In this document: positions 11,034 to 20,883 of the stretch, in pieces
Layout of the letters: every line of letters starts with the position of its first letter
How positions within the stretch are numbered: position 1 is the stretch's first letter
Source: Euglena gracilis
Taxonomy: Eukaryota; Euglenida; Euglenophyceae; Euglenales
Assembly: GCA_039621445.1 (NCBI GenBank)
Contig: CP154956.1
Location: forward strand, 35,854,100-35,918,099
Direction: 5' to 3'
DNA: 64,000 nt
Translations under genes and position numbers: made by a program
The notes under the pieces: generated by a model
The model's database searches: none
What the model saw: only the letters and a program-made list of their open reading frames with translations
Told to the model about the DNA's origin: nothing

Positions 11034-12283
11034 GACACCTCGGGCTCCGCACTTTGCCATTGTCCTTGCTCGCCGGCGGTTTGTTGCGATTGTTTTTGCG
11101 CGCTTAGCTAGGGGGTCCCGCTTGGTGCCGCCTCGCCGGAGTGGGCTGATTCCTAATTTGCCAGAACGAAGACGAACCAGGAGAAGAAGTCAATATCAAA
11201 CGAATATCCGGAAGGACACGAAGCTGACGGAACATCAATTTACAACTTACAATTAACAATTTGACTTCAATGAACAATGCTGTGGAGAAGAAATTGGAAT
11301 TATCCAATTGACGTGAACTACCCGGAGCAGCAGTCACCGCAGCAGCTGGAGAACCTGAAGCTGCGGACGAGACGTGGCGAAACGTGGCCGCCCCTGCCCC
11401 CCCCCCCCCAGTTCCTTACATCAGAAATTTCCCACCAAAAAAACCCCACCCAATGACGGCCACGGACCCACGTTTGTGGTCCCAGAGCACCCATCCAGAT
11501 TCTTTCAAATTATGCAAGTTTTATGATATCCGCATGTTTTTCACACCCGTAGGCACTAATCCGGCCGGCACACTCAAATAACTATCCCAGGGAACGTAAT
11601 GAAAACCCCCGATCGGTTTCTGGTTTCCGGGCCAAATCACCCTTTCCCTTGGGTCCAGGTGTTCAGCCTTTGGGTACCACAGCGGTCAGAAAGACCAGCA
11701 GGAGGAAGGTACCCCCGGCCCAATATGGGCAGAACTAGCGGGACAAAAGAAACCCAGAAGATGTTAAAGACATTTGGGAAGATGGAATCCAGGATCAAAC
11801 CCATTGTACCAGAAGTTGGGCTTTGTCCCCCACAAGGGGCATCAATGGAGGCCCCAATGTGGACATCCACCAAAGTCCCTTGCTGTTCAACGTCCCAATA
11901 CGGGCAGATGGAATGTGGGCCAAGGGGGACAACATCGACCACGCCTTGGAGGCCAATTCTGCAAGCACATGCCCATTGGACGGGGCAAAGAAGGTCTGTT
12001 TAAAACCCCTAAAATGTCTCCCATTATCAACCCCTCCCCCCAAGGGGAAAAGGGGGGCCCACAGAGGCCCCCAAGACTTCCAATGCAGGTGGAGACTAAC
12101 ATCAAGTCAAGCCAAAGACGAAGAGAGGCCAGGCCATGGGGGCCAAGGCTATACGGCCAACAATTTCAAGCCCACTGGGGGCATCACCTTACAGGCCCTG
12201 GGAGCCAGAAGCTTATTAGCTGCAGCCCAATAGGGCATTACTACATGGCCCAGCCCCAGGAAGACCCCCAAAGGGACCCATAG
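11034..12283 (+). mobile_element. DIRS-like element 5' fragment (DIRS-2)
   Basis: A left end (GACACCTCGGGCTCCGC, TTGCTCGCCGGCGG, GCCGGAGTGGGCTGATTC) is followed by the same Gag start as DIRS-1 (ATGAACAATGCTGTGGAG at about 11,270) and a Gag-like frame. The frame at 11,774-12,283 contains GRWNVGQGGQHRPRLGGQ and aligns block by block with 9,451-9,951 of DIRS-1. There is no RT or recombinase and no right end. About 10% divergence from DIRS-1 suggests an independent insertion. Confidence 0.6.
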
Positions 12284-12637
12284 AGGCCCTTTACTTGGAC
12301 AGCGGGACAAGGTACCCAACCCAGCCAGCAACCTGCCATAAGATATGCGCCAGCACTCGAGGAGGATCAACCTCCTGGACCAGATGTCGAGATGGAAGTG
12401 GAGGAAATACCCCCACGACCACCGACACCACGCAGAATCCCTGGAGTACCGAGGACAATGGCTGAGATTATGGGAGTGCCAAGAGCTGCCGATTCGGTGG
12501 CGACCGCAGCGCCACAGCCCGTCGGGCAGGATGAACCTTTACGGCGACGGCCGGCAGAGCAGCCCCAAGAACGTGTGCCGACTCCTCGGAGTGCCATCCG
12601 TGACCCAGCAGTCATTAAGCCCGAGGTGATGAAGTAG
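12284..12637 (+). CDS. Acidic, proline-rich ORF of unknown origin
   Basis: The frame is open for about 117 codons and ends in TAG. It then resumes open in frame to about 12,770 with WEDPHEDWIWPDEN. It is rich in Pro, Glu and Arg (EMEVEEIPPRPPTPRR, QPVGQDEPLRRRPAEQ). It follows the DIRS-2 Gag directly and could be its C-terminal part, or a linker from another retroelement. No domain recognised. Confidence 0.3.
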   Translation, partial: RPFTWTAGQGTQPSQQPAIRYAPALEEDQPPGPDVEMEVEEIPPRPPTPRRIPGVPRTMAEIMGVPRAADSVATAAPQPVGQDEPLRRRPAEQPQERVPTPRSAIRDPAVIKPEVMK

Positions 12638-12639
12638 GC

Positions 12640-13334
12640 GCACCAGGACACGAAGAACACCGAGTGGGAGGATCCACATGAGGATTGGATTTGGCCAGAC
12701 GAGAATGCCAAGGCCGGGGATGGGAGGGCAGGAAAGAAGGGTGAGCTTGGAGACGGAAGGTTTGCCAGGTAGCTTGTTCTGCCGCATTCTTCATTGGTCG
12801 TCGTGCACCAGCTTTCTCAATTCGCTTTTTGTGCGCAACGTGCAAGGCGTAGCTCCACGTTGAGCAGGAATACACCCATTCTTCCATAGAAGTCCAACGC
12901 AAATGTGATGAAAGTCCAGGCCATTCTATTTCACGATTATTCAATTTTCTTCACTTTGTCCTCAGCGTGGGATTCACGTTCCACCATAGTAAACTTCAGG
13001 GCGGGTAGCACAGCTTCACCGAGACCGTGCCCCGGGCCCAGGGGGCCCCGGGTATCGTCTCTTTTGGCCGTCGCCACAAAAGGAACCCACTTGTGACTTC
13101 CTGTGCCGCCACAGTTTTACTGCCGATAGTGTACACTGCGTGGTACGGCACTTGTTGGTGGCAAGTGATTAGTTGAAAATGGGCAAAACCCACTTTCTAT
13201 ACATACCGCGGCGGGGGGGGGGTGTTGGGCGTTTGCCTGGCGAGGCGTGTTGTAACCTGTGCCGTGCCGCCTGGAGTTTCAGTCCCCCCGCCCTTGCGTG
13301 CCTGGTGGGATGGGGTGGCCCCGTGGGGGTGGTG
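12640..13334. other. Unassigned DNA upstream of the 3' LTR
   Basis: No gene supported. At about 13,249-13,290 the sequence TGTTGTAACC..GCCTGGAGTTTCAGTCC resembles the junction at 24,944-24,985, where the internal region meets the 5' LTR. This is probably a relic of another copy of the same LTR family next to the present one. Confidence 0.4.
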
Positions 13335-13803
13335 TGGTGCCCGCCCTGGAGTTTCCAGTCCCTCGGGGCCGGCACCCCGTTGCGTAGGATCTTTTACCCT
13401 GCCCAGGGTGTTTTAAATTCCCCTCGCGGCTTGTTTTAAAAATTGCATTTTCTTTTGTTTTGGTGGGTCTTTTTGGTGAAAACAGGTGAGTTGGGTGGCT
13501 CACACCTTTCCTTTGATAAAAAATCCACAAGACCAAGAGCACAATTCAAGCAATTCAGCAATTCCAAAACCAGCACAAATGTAATTCACCACGTACTGTC
13601 CAGGGTAAGAATGATAATTGCCACCCAGATAATTCAATTCTTGAACTTCAAACAGACAAAAACAGTGACAGAGCCCTGTGCAGGGACAATGGGGTCAGCA
13701 ATGGTAATAATTCCTAATAAGATTTTCCTAATCCTAACTGCAGAGTCATCAGGTTGGGTTGGGTTAGGTTATGTTGTTTTGGGCACTCAGCACCCCTGAC
13801 TCA
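13335..13803 (-). repeat. 3' LTR (left copy)
   Basis: 469 bp, ends TGGTGCCCG..TGACTCA on the plus strand, nearly identical to 24,952-25,418. Differences include AAATTC/CAATTC, CAAGAGC/CAACAGC and a short indel at GTCAGCAATGGTAATAATT. It contains ATTTGCATTTT-like A/T tracts but I could not place a promoter. Confidence 0.92.
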
Positions 13804-13816
13804 CACTCCCTTCCCG
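13804..13816 (-). promoter_or_regulatory. Candidate polypurine tract
   Basis: The reverse complement reads CGGGAAGGGAGTG and abuts the 5' edge of the 3' LTR. This is the place and composition expected of the plus-strand primer site of an LTR retroelement. Confidence 0.6.
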
Positions 13817-14957
13817 AAGGAGTTGTTTACAACTCTTCACGACTCCAACAGGAAGGGGTGCGGAGTGCACTCGTTGTGAGGAGGGGGCGAGTGAGGGGAC
13901 CGTTGTGGTTCCGGGTCCCCCCCCCTCAGGGGGCTGTGCCGTTCAGGTTCGTTATATGGCCGGGGGGTTGAGTCAAATGTTCTCCTTTGACAGTTGGGTC
14001 TGTGCGGGGTCTGGTGTGTTGTCCCCCCCCCCCAGCCCGCCTAGGGCTGTTTGTCGTTGGGGGGGGGGGCAGGCGCCGTTGTGAACCAAGCGCCAGCCAC
14101 GGTTAAAATTTTCAGGAAATTCTTATTCCCAGGCCAGGTGAGTTGTTTTGTCACGGTCAGGGTCCTAGACAGCCGTTTTCTGTTCGGTTAGCCAATTCGG
14201 TGTCTAGGCTTGGTGTCTGTTCGGTGGGGGGTGGGTCCAGCTGGGGTCTTCCAGCCCCCCCCCCCAGGCCAAGCGGTCAGGCTCCGGCCGGGGACGAATT
14301 TTAATAAAAATCAGGTGAAGGCTGGGTTTCGGTTAAAAATCAGGCTGGGTCAAGGACAATGGTTTTTTTTGTATTTTTGATGTTTTTCTGGGGGGTAGGC
14401 AGGTTTGTGCGAGGTCAGGTGCTGTGGAGGGTCCCCCCCCCCCCAGGCCTGTGGCCCGGGGTCGGCCAGGTTCGAGTTTTTTTGGAGAAAGTCAGGTTCC
14501 CCTTCTACCGTTTGCCCACTTTGGCTGGCTGCTACGGTTGCGGTTGGGGGCTGTGTTTTGTTTTTTTTTACAGGTAGGCTGGCCAGGTCCGGGGGGGAGG
14601 TTCATTCTCCACAAGGGGGGGTCCCAACCCACAACAACAACGATGGAGAATTGAAGAATGGATTGATTGGCTGAAGAGATGCACTTGAGGTCAGTCAAGT
14701 CGGGTCGGATCGGGTCTTGTACGGGACAGTTGGGCTCGGTCGAGTTGAGCTGGCCAGCGGTTCAGGTTCAGGTGGGCTGGCCAGGGGGGCTGCCCAGGCT
14801 CGTTTTGTCGTCTTGAGTCAGGCAGGTTTTGTCACAGGTGTGTAAGTTCAAGTCAGTTGAGGTTGGTATGGGTGGTAGGGTTGGGGTTGGCTTTTGGGTC
14901 GTTCGGGGTGTCGACGTGACGGTGTCTGTGAAGGGGCCCAGGGGTATGTGACATGTG
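13817..14957 (-). other. 3' untranslated part of the chromovirus
   Basis: G/T-rich low-complexity DNA between the chromodomain stop and the polypurine tract, with long C runs and repeated CAGGT/GGTCAGG words. No coding frame is supported on either strand. Confidence 0.5.
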
Positions 14958-16478
14958 TCACTCCATCCCATCAAGCAACTCCCTCACATCCACAGCCAGG
15001 TCCCGTTCCTTGCAATACTGGACCACATCTTTGTTTGTTCGGAGGAAGAAGTGGCTCAGGGGTTCCCACTGAGTATCAGATGGGTCCCAGTTTTTCCACT
15101 GAATCAAACATTGAAGTTTTCCGTCTTTTCTGCGGTGGTTCAGCACTTTGTCAACCTCCCATTCGTCAGGTCCGACCTCCAACTCCTGTGCCTTGCCTGA
15201 CCAAAAGTAGAGGGGGACAGGGGTTGTGCTGTAGAGGTCCTCCACGTGGGGTTTGAGTTGTGAACGGTGGGCAGGTTGTCGGTTTCCAGGTCGTAGTTCA
15301 ACCACATAGGAGTGCTGTCCTACCCGTTCCAACACCACCGCTGGTCCTCTCCACTTCGGTTCGAGTTTGTCGGTACCAGGCTGTCTTTCGGGTTGATACC
15401 AGACCTTGGAACCAATTTCCAAGGCAGGTGGTTCTCTGCGTTTTCGGTTCACCGTTTCAGCCCGTTCATGCTGTTTTTCGTTCAGGACCAGGCTCACCCA
15501 CTGGTCTTGTTCGTTCATCCTTTCCAAGAACGCTGTGGCCCCTTCCGCTTCCTTTTGTGGTTGGTATGGCAATCCCGCCAACGGTCTGTGCCTGCCAAAC
15601 ACAATTTCGTACGGTGACAATCCCGTTTCACCTGGGACGTCGTGTAGGGCCCTCAAGGCGTTCGGTAGGAGTTCAACCCAGGGTACCCCTTTTTCAGCAG
15701 CCAGTTTTGCCAGTTTTCGGAGGACTTGTTGACCCGCTACCTCAGCCCGTCAGTTGGCTTGGTGGTGGTATACCTGCCCGTACGCCACACGGACCCCGTG
15801 GGCAGCACACAGTGATTTCCACCAACCGGCTGTGAAGTGGGAGCCCCGGTCGGAGCTCACCACCGAGGGTATCCCAAAAATTCCCCACTGTTTGTACATT
15901 TCCTATCCAACCTTTTCTGCTGTGAGTCCCTTCGCCAGGTGGGGGGTTGCAACCATCCACCCACTCAGCCTGTCCACACACAACGCCAACGTGTCGTATT
16001 TTTTTCCTTCAAAGGTCGTTTCAGGTAGTGAGAACAAGTCGATAGCAACACTGTCCATGAGGTGTGCAGGAATCGGTGTCGGTTCAATGGGGCACTTGTA
16101 TGGTAGGTGGCTGGGTTCTGTGGCTTGGCAGGTTTCACACATGGTCATCATTTTGCCTGTCAGTTTTTTTGCATCCTGGTGGTCCGCAAACGCAAACCAC
16201 CTTCCCATCTGGTCCCACAGTCGGGCTGACCCTGGGTGCCCGGCTGTTTCGTGATGTTCCCGAATTACGTTTCCAGTCAACCCACTAGGTACACACAGGA
16301 GACCGTTTTTGTACAGCCTGCCGTTGTCGAATCGGTACCCGTCAGGCCAGTTTTTGAACCCCGTTTCCTTCAGGTTCTTGAGCACAGGTCCCCACCTTGG
16401 GCAACTTTCGTACTCGTTCTTCCATTCCCTGTCCATCACCCCTTTCGGTTCCCCCTGTTGAAGCTCCGGGGCGTGCAC
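14958..16478 (-). pseudogene. Chromovirus integrase with chromodomain
   Basis: This is the enzyme that inserts the cDNA. Zinc-binding HHCC region: REHHETAGHPG, then MCETCQA. Catalytic core: AIDLFSLP (first Asp), SSDRGSHF (second Asp) and RAEVAGQQVL (Glu). The C-terminal GPAVVLERVG..SYVVEL region fits the GPY/F module. A chromodomain follows at about 15,045-15,165: EWEVDKVLNHRR, then LIQWKNWDPSDTQWEP, keeping the aromatic-cage-type Trp residues. Breaks: TAG at 15,903-15,905 before EMYKQWG, and TGA at about 15,750 where the core normally has Gly in the HPQSNG-like motif. Chromodomains of this group steer insertion to modified chromatin. Confidence 0.85.
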
Positions 16479-17700
16479 TCCCCTTGATGGACGTCCAACG
16501 GGTGTCCCCGTTGAGGATGACGCACCTTGCGCGTCCTTGAGTCTGTTGTTGTTAGGGGTTCCACAGGGTCCTCTTCCAGGGGTCTTCGCCTTGGTGGGTC
16601 TTCCTCAGTGGATGGTCCCTCGGCCGTGTTTGAATTTTCTGGGGTTTTGTTTTTTGGTTGGTCTGGTCGGATCAGGTTTCCTGCCTCATCCGTGGTCTCC
16701 CTTGGGGTTGCCTCAGCCAGTTTTTTGCTTGGTTCCACCACAGTCGTTTCCTTCACGACCCATTTCTTTGTCGTTTTTGCAGGTTTTTGAGGTTTTTTTG
16801 AATTTTTTTGAGGGGTGTCACTGTTTTCCGTTGAACCAGGCACTGTGGGCGAATCTTCACCCGTTTTGGCTCCCCCCCTTGTTCTGACGGCCACAGTGAC
16901 GGGTTCTTGAAGTTGTTTTTGTGCCTGTGTCAGGTCTTCCACGTTGATCACCATACAAGTTTTCTGTTCGCTTTCCTCCTGTTTGATGATTTCCTTCATG
17001 AGCCGGTCGTCCTCATCACTCCCGTGGATACTCACGTCGGCGAATGCCTGTGAGGCGGGGTAGGCCCACCTACTCAAGGCATCGGCGACCGTGTTGTCTT
17101 TGCCAGGTACGTATGCAACGGTTATGTCGAACCACGAAAGCAGTTCGTGCCACCTAGCCCTACGTCCAGCTGGTCCACTGGGGGTGTCCAGCGCCTCCGT
17201 TGCCCATGCCTCAATGGACTTTTGGTCCGTCAACACCAATACCGGTTGCATTCCTATCCAGGAAGCCCATTTTTGCAGGGCCAGGATCACTGCGTAGGTC
17301 TCCTTCTCCCTAGGGGACCACGAGCGAACCTGCCCAGGTGTCAGTTTTCGTGAACAGAAATCTACGGGTACTGTTTTTTTGGTCATGGCTGTTGTTGGGT
17401 CTGGTTTTTCTGCAGTGTCCTCCACAAATTGTTCCAGAGCCGCACCTACGGCTCTGCCACTTGCATCCACCCTGAGTATGAACGGTTTGTCTGGGTTCAC
17501 CGTTTGCAGTTTCAGGCTTCCCAGCAGTTTTTCTTTGATGGTCTGGAAGGCTTTTCTTTCCTTTTCACCGAAGAACACAGGTGTCAGGCTTCCTTTCTTT
17601 CCTTGTCCCTTTTTCACTTTCAGTTTTTCCATCAGGTCTGCTGCCAATTCCGCATACCCTGGGATGTATGGGCGTAGTAGTTTGTGAATCCCAGGAATGC
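16479..17700 (-). pseudogene. RT connection, RNase H and tether region
   Basis: It continues the RT after a frameshift near 17,690 (LLRPYIPGYAELAADL). RNase H motifs: ILRVDASGRAVGAAL (Asp), the WSPREKETYAVILAL Glu, VLTDQKSIEAW (Asp) and YVPGKDNTVADALSRW (His replaced, terminal Asp present). The RNase H degrades the RNA strand of the hybrid. It is followed by a Lys/Pro/Thr/Glu-rich linker of about 170 residues leading to the integrase. A frameshift at about 16,450 separates it from the integrase frame. Confidence 0.75.
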
Positions 17701-18501
17701 CCGCAGGGCTGTGACCTTTTTTGGTTCCTCCCACTTTTCCAAAGCCATCAATTTTCCAGGTGCAGGTTTCCGTTGTCCACCTCCCAGCACGTGTCCACAG
17801 AATTCCACCTCTTTCACGAAAAATTTGCATTTCTTGATGTCTGCCACGTGCTGCTGTTTTTTCAGTGCCTCCATCACCCTCCTGATGTCTTTGTCGTGTT
17901 GTTCTAGAGTTTTTTCTTCTGTTCCCTGCCACATGGTTCCTACGATAATGTCGTCCACGTAGGGGTTTGCAATGTCCTGTACCTCCTCCAGGCTGTACTC
18001 GATCACCCGCTGGAAAATCGGTACACCATTTTTCATTCCCATGACCACCACTCTCCACTGTTTTGTACCCTTAGGTGTGCTGCAGCAGGTGTAGGGTCTG
18101 GACTCCGTTCTCAGTGGCACCTGGTGGAAGGCGTCTTTCAGGTCCAGTACACTGTACAGGGCCCGTTGTCCTTGTTGAACTAGGATGTCTTCTATCCTAG
18201 GGAGGGGATGGGCGTCTGTGATTGTTGCCTCGTTCAGTGCTCTGAAATCCACCACCCCTCTCCATTTTCCACCTTTTTTGGCCACCACGAACGTGGGGCT
18301 GGACCAGTCACTCCTCCCATCTTCCACTTTCAGGTCCCTAACCCATTCGTCCACCATGTCGATGAGTGCCTGTCGGCGTTCTCCTGTCATGTGGATGGGT
18401 CTTTGCTTTTTTGCCACTGTTCCCGGTTTCAGTTCGATTTTCCCATAACCCAGTGGTCCGCGTTCTGGGGGGTCTGGGAAGATTTTGTCTCGCAAGACCA
18501 C
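17632..18501 (-). pseudogene. Chromovirus reverse transcriptase
   Basis: This copies element RNA into cDNA. Motifs: SDWSSPTFVVAKKGGKWR, VVDFRALNEAT, DAHPLPRIEDIL, YSVLDLKDAFHQVPL (first catalytic Asp) and NPYVDDIIVG (YVDD box). Then come a GHVLGGG thumb region and TALRAFLGFTNYY. The reading frame is open for 289 codons. Upstream, the frame at 18,429-18,719 continues from the protease, so a frameshift lies near 18,480-18,500. The motif order is that of Ty3/gypsy, not copia. Confidence 0.88.
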
Positions 18502-19230
18502 TCCTTCATAGTCTTGCGCAGTTTTTTCACCAGTTCTGCCACCTTTTCGCCTTGTGTTTCCTGTCCTTCTGGCGCCACCACAACACCGTGAACCCTGTCA
18601 GATTTCTTTGCCGACTTCTGAAGTTGCCTTGCCAGAGTTTCCAGTGTTGTTTCGTCTTCAAACAGTTTTTCCTCGTCCTGGCCCGCTTCAGCAGGAATCT
18701 GCAAATTCATTGCCCGCACTTCCGAAATGTTTTTCTGGAGTTGGTGTATTTACCGTTCCCTGTGTTTTTGCTCCTTCAGCTGGTGCCAACTCGACAGCAG
18801 CCGCAGTGGTTCACCTATGAGGGCCAGTGATTGTAGGTGTGGGAAAACCCCCAGTTGGTGTTGTTCCATCCACGGATACCCGAGGATGGCATCCACTTGG
18901 GTGTCGGCATCATGGAATGTTCCAATGGTGGACCATTCCCTTGTTCTGTCCGTGTTGTGCACCCGTGATGAAAACTGCAGTTCCAGTGTGACTTCGTGTA
19001 GTCCTCCTTCCATCCTTGTTCCGTCCGCTGTGATCAGGGCCAAGGGTTTTTATGAACGTCTGAAGTTTTGTTGGGGAATCAGGTTCTTTTTGACCAGGTT
19101 TGCCTGTGCTCCCGTGTCGATCAGGGCCTGTAGGAACATTTTTTTGCCGTCCGGCAACACAGCACGGACTTCGATGAGGAGTTGTTTTGCTTTCTTTCTG
19201 CTGATGACCTGCCCCAGCAGGAGTTTGGAC
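18429..19230 (-). pseudogene. Retropepsin-like aspartic protease and linker
   Basis: It carries the active-site motif LQALIDTGAQANLV and the later hydrophobic-Gly motif AILGYPWM, in the order of a retropepsin that cuts Gag-Pol. Two in-frame TAA codons interrupt it, at 19,050-19,052 (after NFRRS) and 18,750-18,752 (after EQKHRER). The frame continues to 18,429 with a linker preceding RT. It lies directly after the methyltransferase module and a Gln/Pro-rich spacer (TAAATCCCAGCC-type low complexity, 19,240-19,440). Confidence 0.7.
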
Positions 19231-19589
19231 ACCGGTTCACACAGTCGTTTTGGAAGCCGAATGTTTTGGTCTGGTTCTGTTTTGTCAGTTGAATCTGGGT
19301 TTGGCTGTTGACCTGTCAGTTCTGGGCTGGGCTGTGAGAGCATGTTTTGTCGTGCAGTCTGGGCAGGGCTGGGCTGCTGCAGCGGTTGTTGCTGCGCGGC
19401 CTGGGCTTGGCTGGTTTGCCGTAGCCGTTCGTGGAACCCCGCCAGGTCCTGAATCAGTTGTTCTGGGATCCTGAATTTTTTGAAGGCTGGGATGTTGTGT
19501 TTGTTGCTGAGTTTCACCAGGTGACCTCCACCGTTCGGGTCCAGGTTTTTGCACGTTTTCCCGTCACACCGTTTGGCTGGTACCTGCAG

Positions 19590-20060
19590 GATGTCAGGGC
19601 TGCCCCAGATTCGTGTTGGTTTTTTGTAACCCCAGTCTGTGTATTGACAGTAATCCACGTCAATGTACGGGTACGGTTTCATGTAATCTCGTTTTCCCAG
19701 GTATCCGTACCTTGGGTTTTCCAACCACCATTTCTGCGGCTGCAGAAATTCCACAATTTCCAGGGTTTCTTTGCAAGGCTGTCTCCTTTTTCCAAGTTTC
19801 TGGGTCTTGTCGTCAGGGCAATGCTGAATTCTGTTCAGGGAACCCCACACACCACCGTGTGGAATTCACCAGGTTTGAAATGTTTTCTGAAGTCCCAGTC
19901 CAGTACGTCCACCTGGTAATCCGCTTTCCACCTGGGGTCTGAATCCACCGTCACCACCTGGAAACCCATTTTTTCATACACCTTGCTGACCGATTTTGTT
20001 CCACAGAACAGGTCCAGCATTTTTGGTTTTGGTTTTTCCGCTATGGCCCATTCTGGTGTC
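19590..20060 (-). pseudogene. Cytosine-5 DNA methyltransferase domain in the retrotransposon
   Basis: Motif order of a compact phage/large-virus-type C5 methyltransferase: MLDLFCGTKSVSKV (motif I, SAM binding), VVTVDSDP (II), VDVLDWDF (III), then CGVP-stop-TEFS where motif IV should be PC, then WWLENPRYG (VI) and IDVDYCQYTDWGYKKPTRIW (VIII). The catalytic Cys codon position is TGA (19,835-19,837), one base from TGC. A one-base loss near 19,765-19,775 shifts the frame before ETLEIVEF. It lacks a recognisable large target-recognition domain. Family level call is from motifs; exact relatives were not searched. It is inactive as written unless TGA is recoded. Confidence 0.75.
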
Positions 20061-20279
20061 GCTGTGGCTGCCTCCTGCAGTTTTCTGATGTGTTTCTGTG
20101 GTTTTTCTGTCCCCAAGTCGGTTTTTTGTTCACCACCCTCCACCTCGTCCTCCACTGGCGGGTACTCGTGGGTTGTGCCGAACCTCACCTTGGATGTCGG
20201 GTGTAAGGGCGTGAAATGTTTGTGGAAACCTGGTAGGTACTTGCACCGTGTTTTGTGTCCGCATACCAAAAACACTTCC

Positions 20280-20668
20280 ACATGCCACGGTGTATTCCTG
20301 CAGTTCTTGTCACCCTGTCCGAACAGTTTTGTTCCCGCTGGGATGAACATTGACATCACTGCCAGTATTTTGATATCTCCGTACCATTTTCTGTGAACCC
20401 ATCTGGGTACCATGAGGAGTGCATGGGCCTCGTCTGTTTGAATTTTTCTCACCACCTGTGAAATTTTGCTGAATGGTGGGTTCATCCACAGCAGTTTTCC
20501 GTGCCAGTCTTTTTCAAATGCGTCTGTGCCCTCAGGGCTGCCAGATCCCCACCACTGCGGGAATCTTTTGTTTTTTTCCGTTGCAAAGGCGTCCTGCTGG
20601 GGCTGGACCCCGAAGTGTGAGAGAATTTCTGTCATTTTTTCTTCCTTCACGTGGTAGTTTTCAGACAC
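20280..20668 (-). pseudogene. Dam-like N6-adenine DNA methyltransferase domain
   Basis: The open frame (20,668 to 19,838) starts with a domain like phage Dam methylases. It has a region ending QPQQDAFATEKNKRFPQWW, a WHGKLLWMNPPFSKI segment (NPPF catalytic motif of N6-adenine methylases), then ALLMVPRWVHRKWYGDI (a beta strand plus Pro/Trp). The frame is open upstream to about 20,890 with a basic linker (KGGKKKSQKKN) and one in-frame TGA after the Gag end. A distantly similar domain follows RNase H in the DIRS-like element at 60,040-60,500, where such domains are known. In a chromovirus between Gag and protease it is unusual. Confidence 0.65.
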
Positions 20669-20883
20669 CCGTGAAGCTGCTCTGCCGAACCTGCAGCTGA
20701 CCTGTTCCCTTTTCGGTTCTGGGCCGTGGAGTCGTTTTTTTGTCAGGATGTTTTTCTTTTGGGATTTTTTCTTACCTCCCTTACCCAGTGTGTATGACCG
20801 CTGCGGCTCTGGACCTGGTTCCCTTGTTTTGTTTTGTGGTTTCGGTTGTGCCTGCAGAGAGTCGCCCCTCTTGTCCCCTACCC

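Noticed and set aside
15260-19919. Several plus-strand ORFs of 100-190 codons
   Set aside because: They are antisense shadows of the chromovirus Pol, whose motifs are all on the minus strand.
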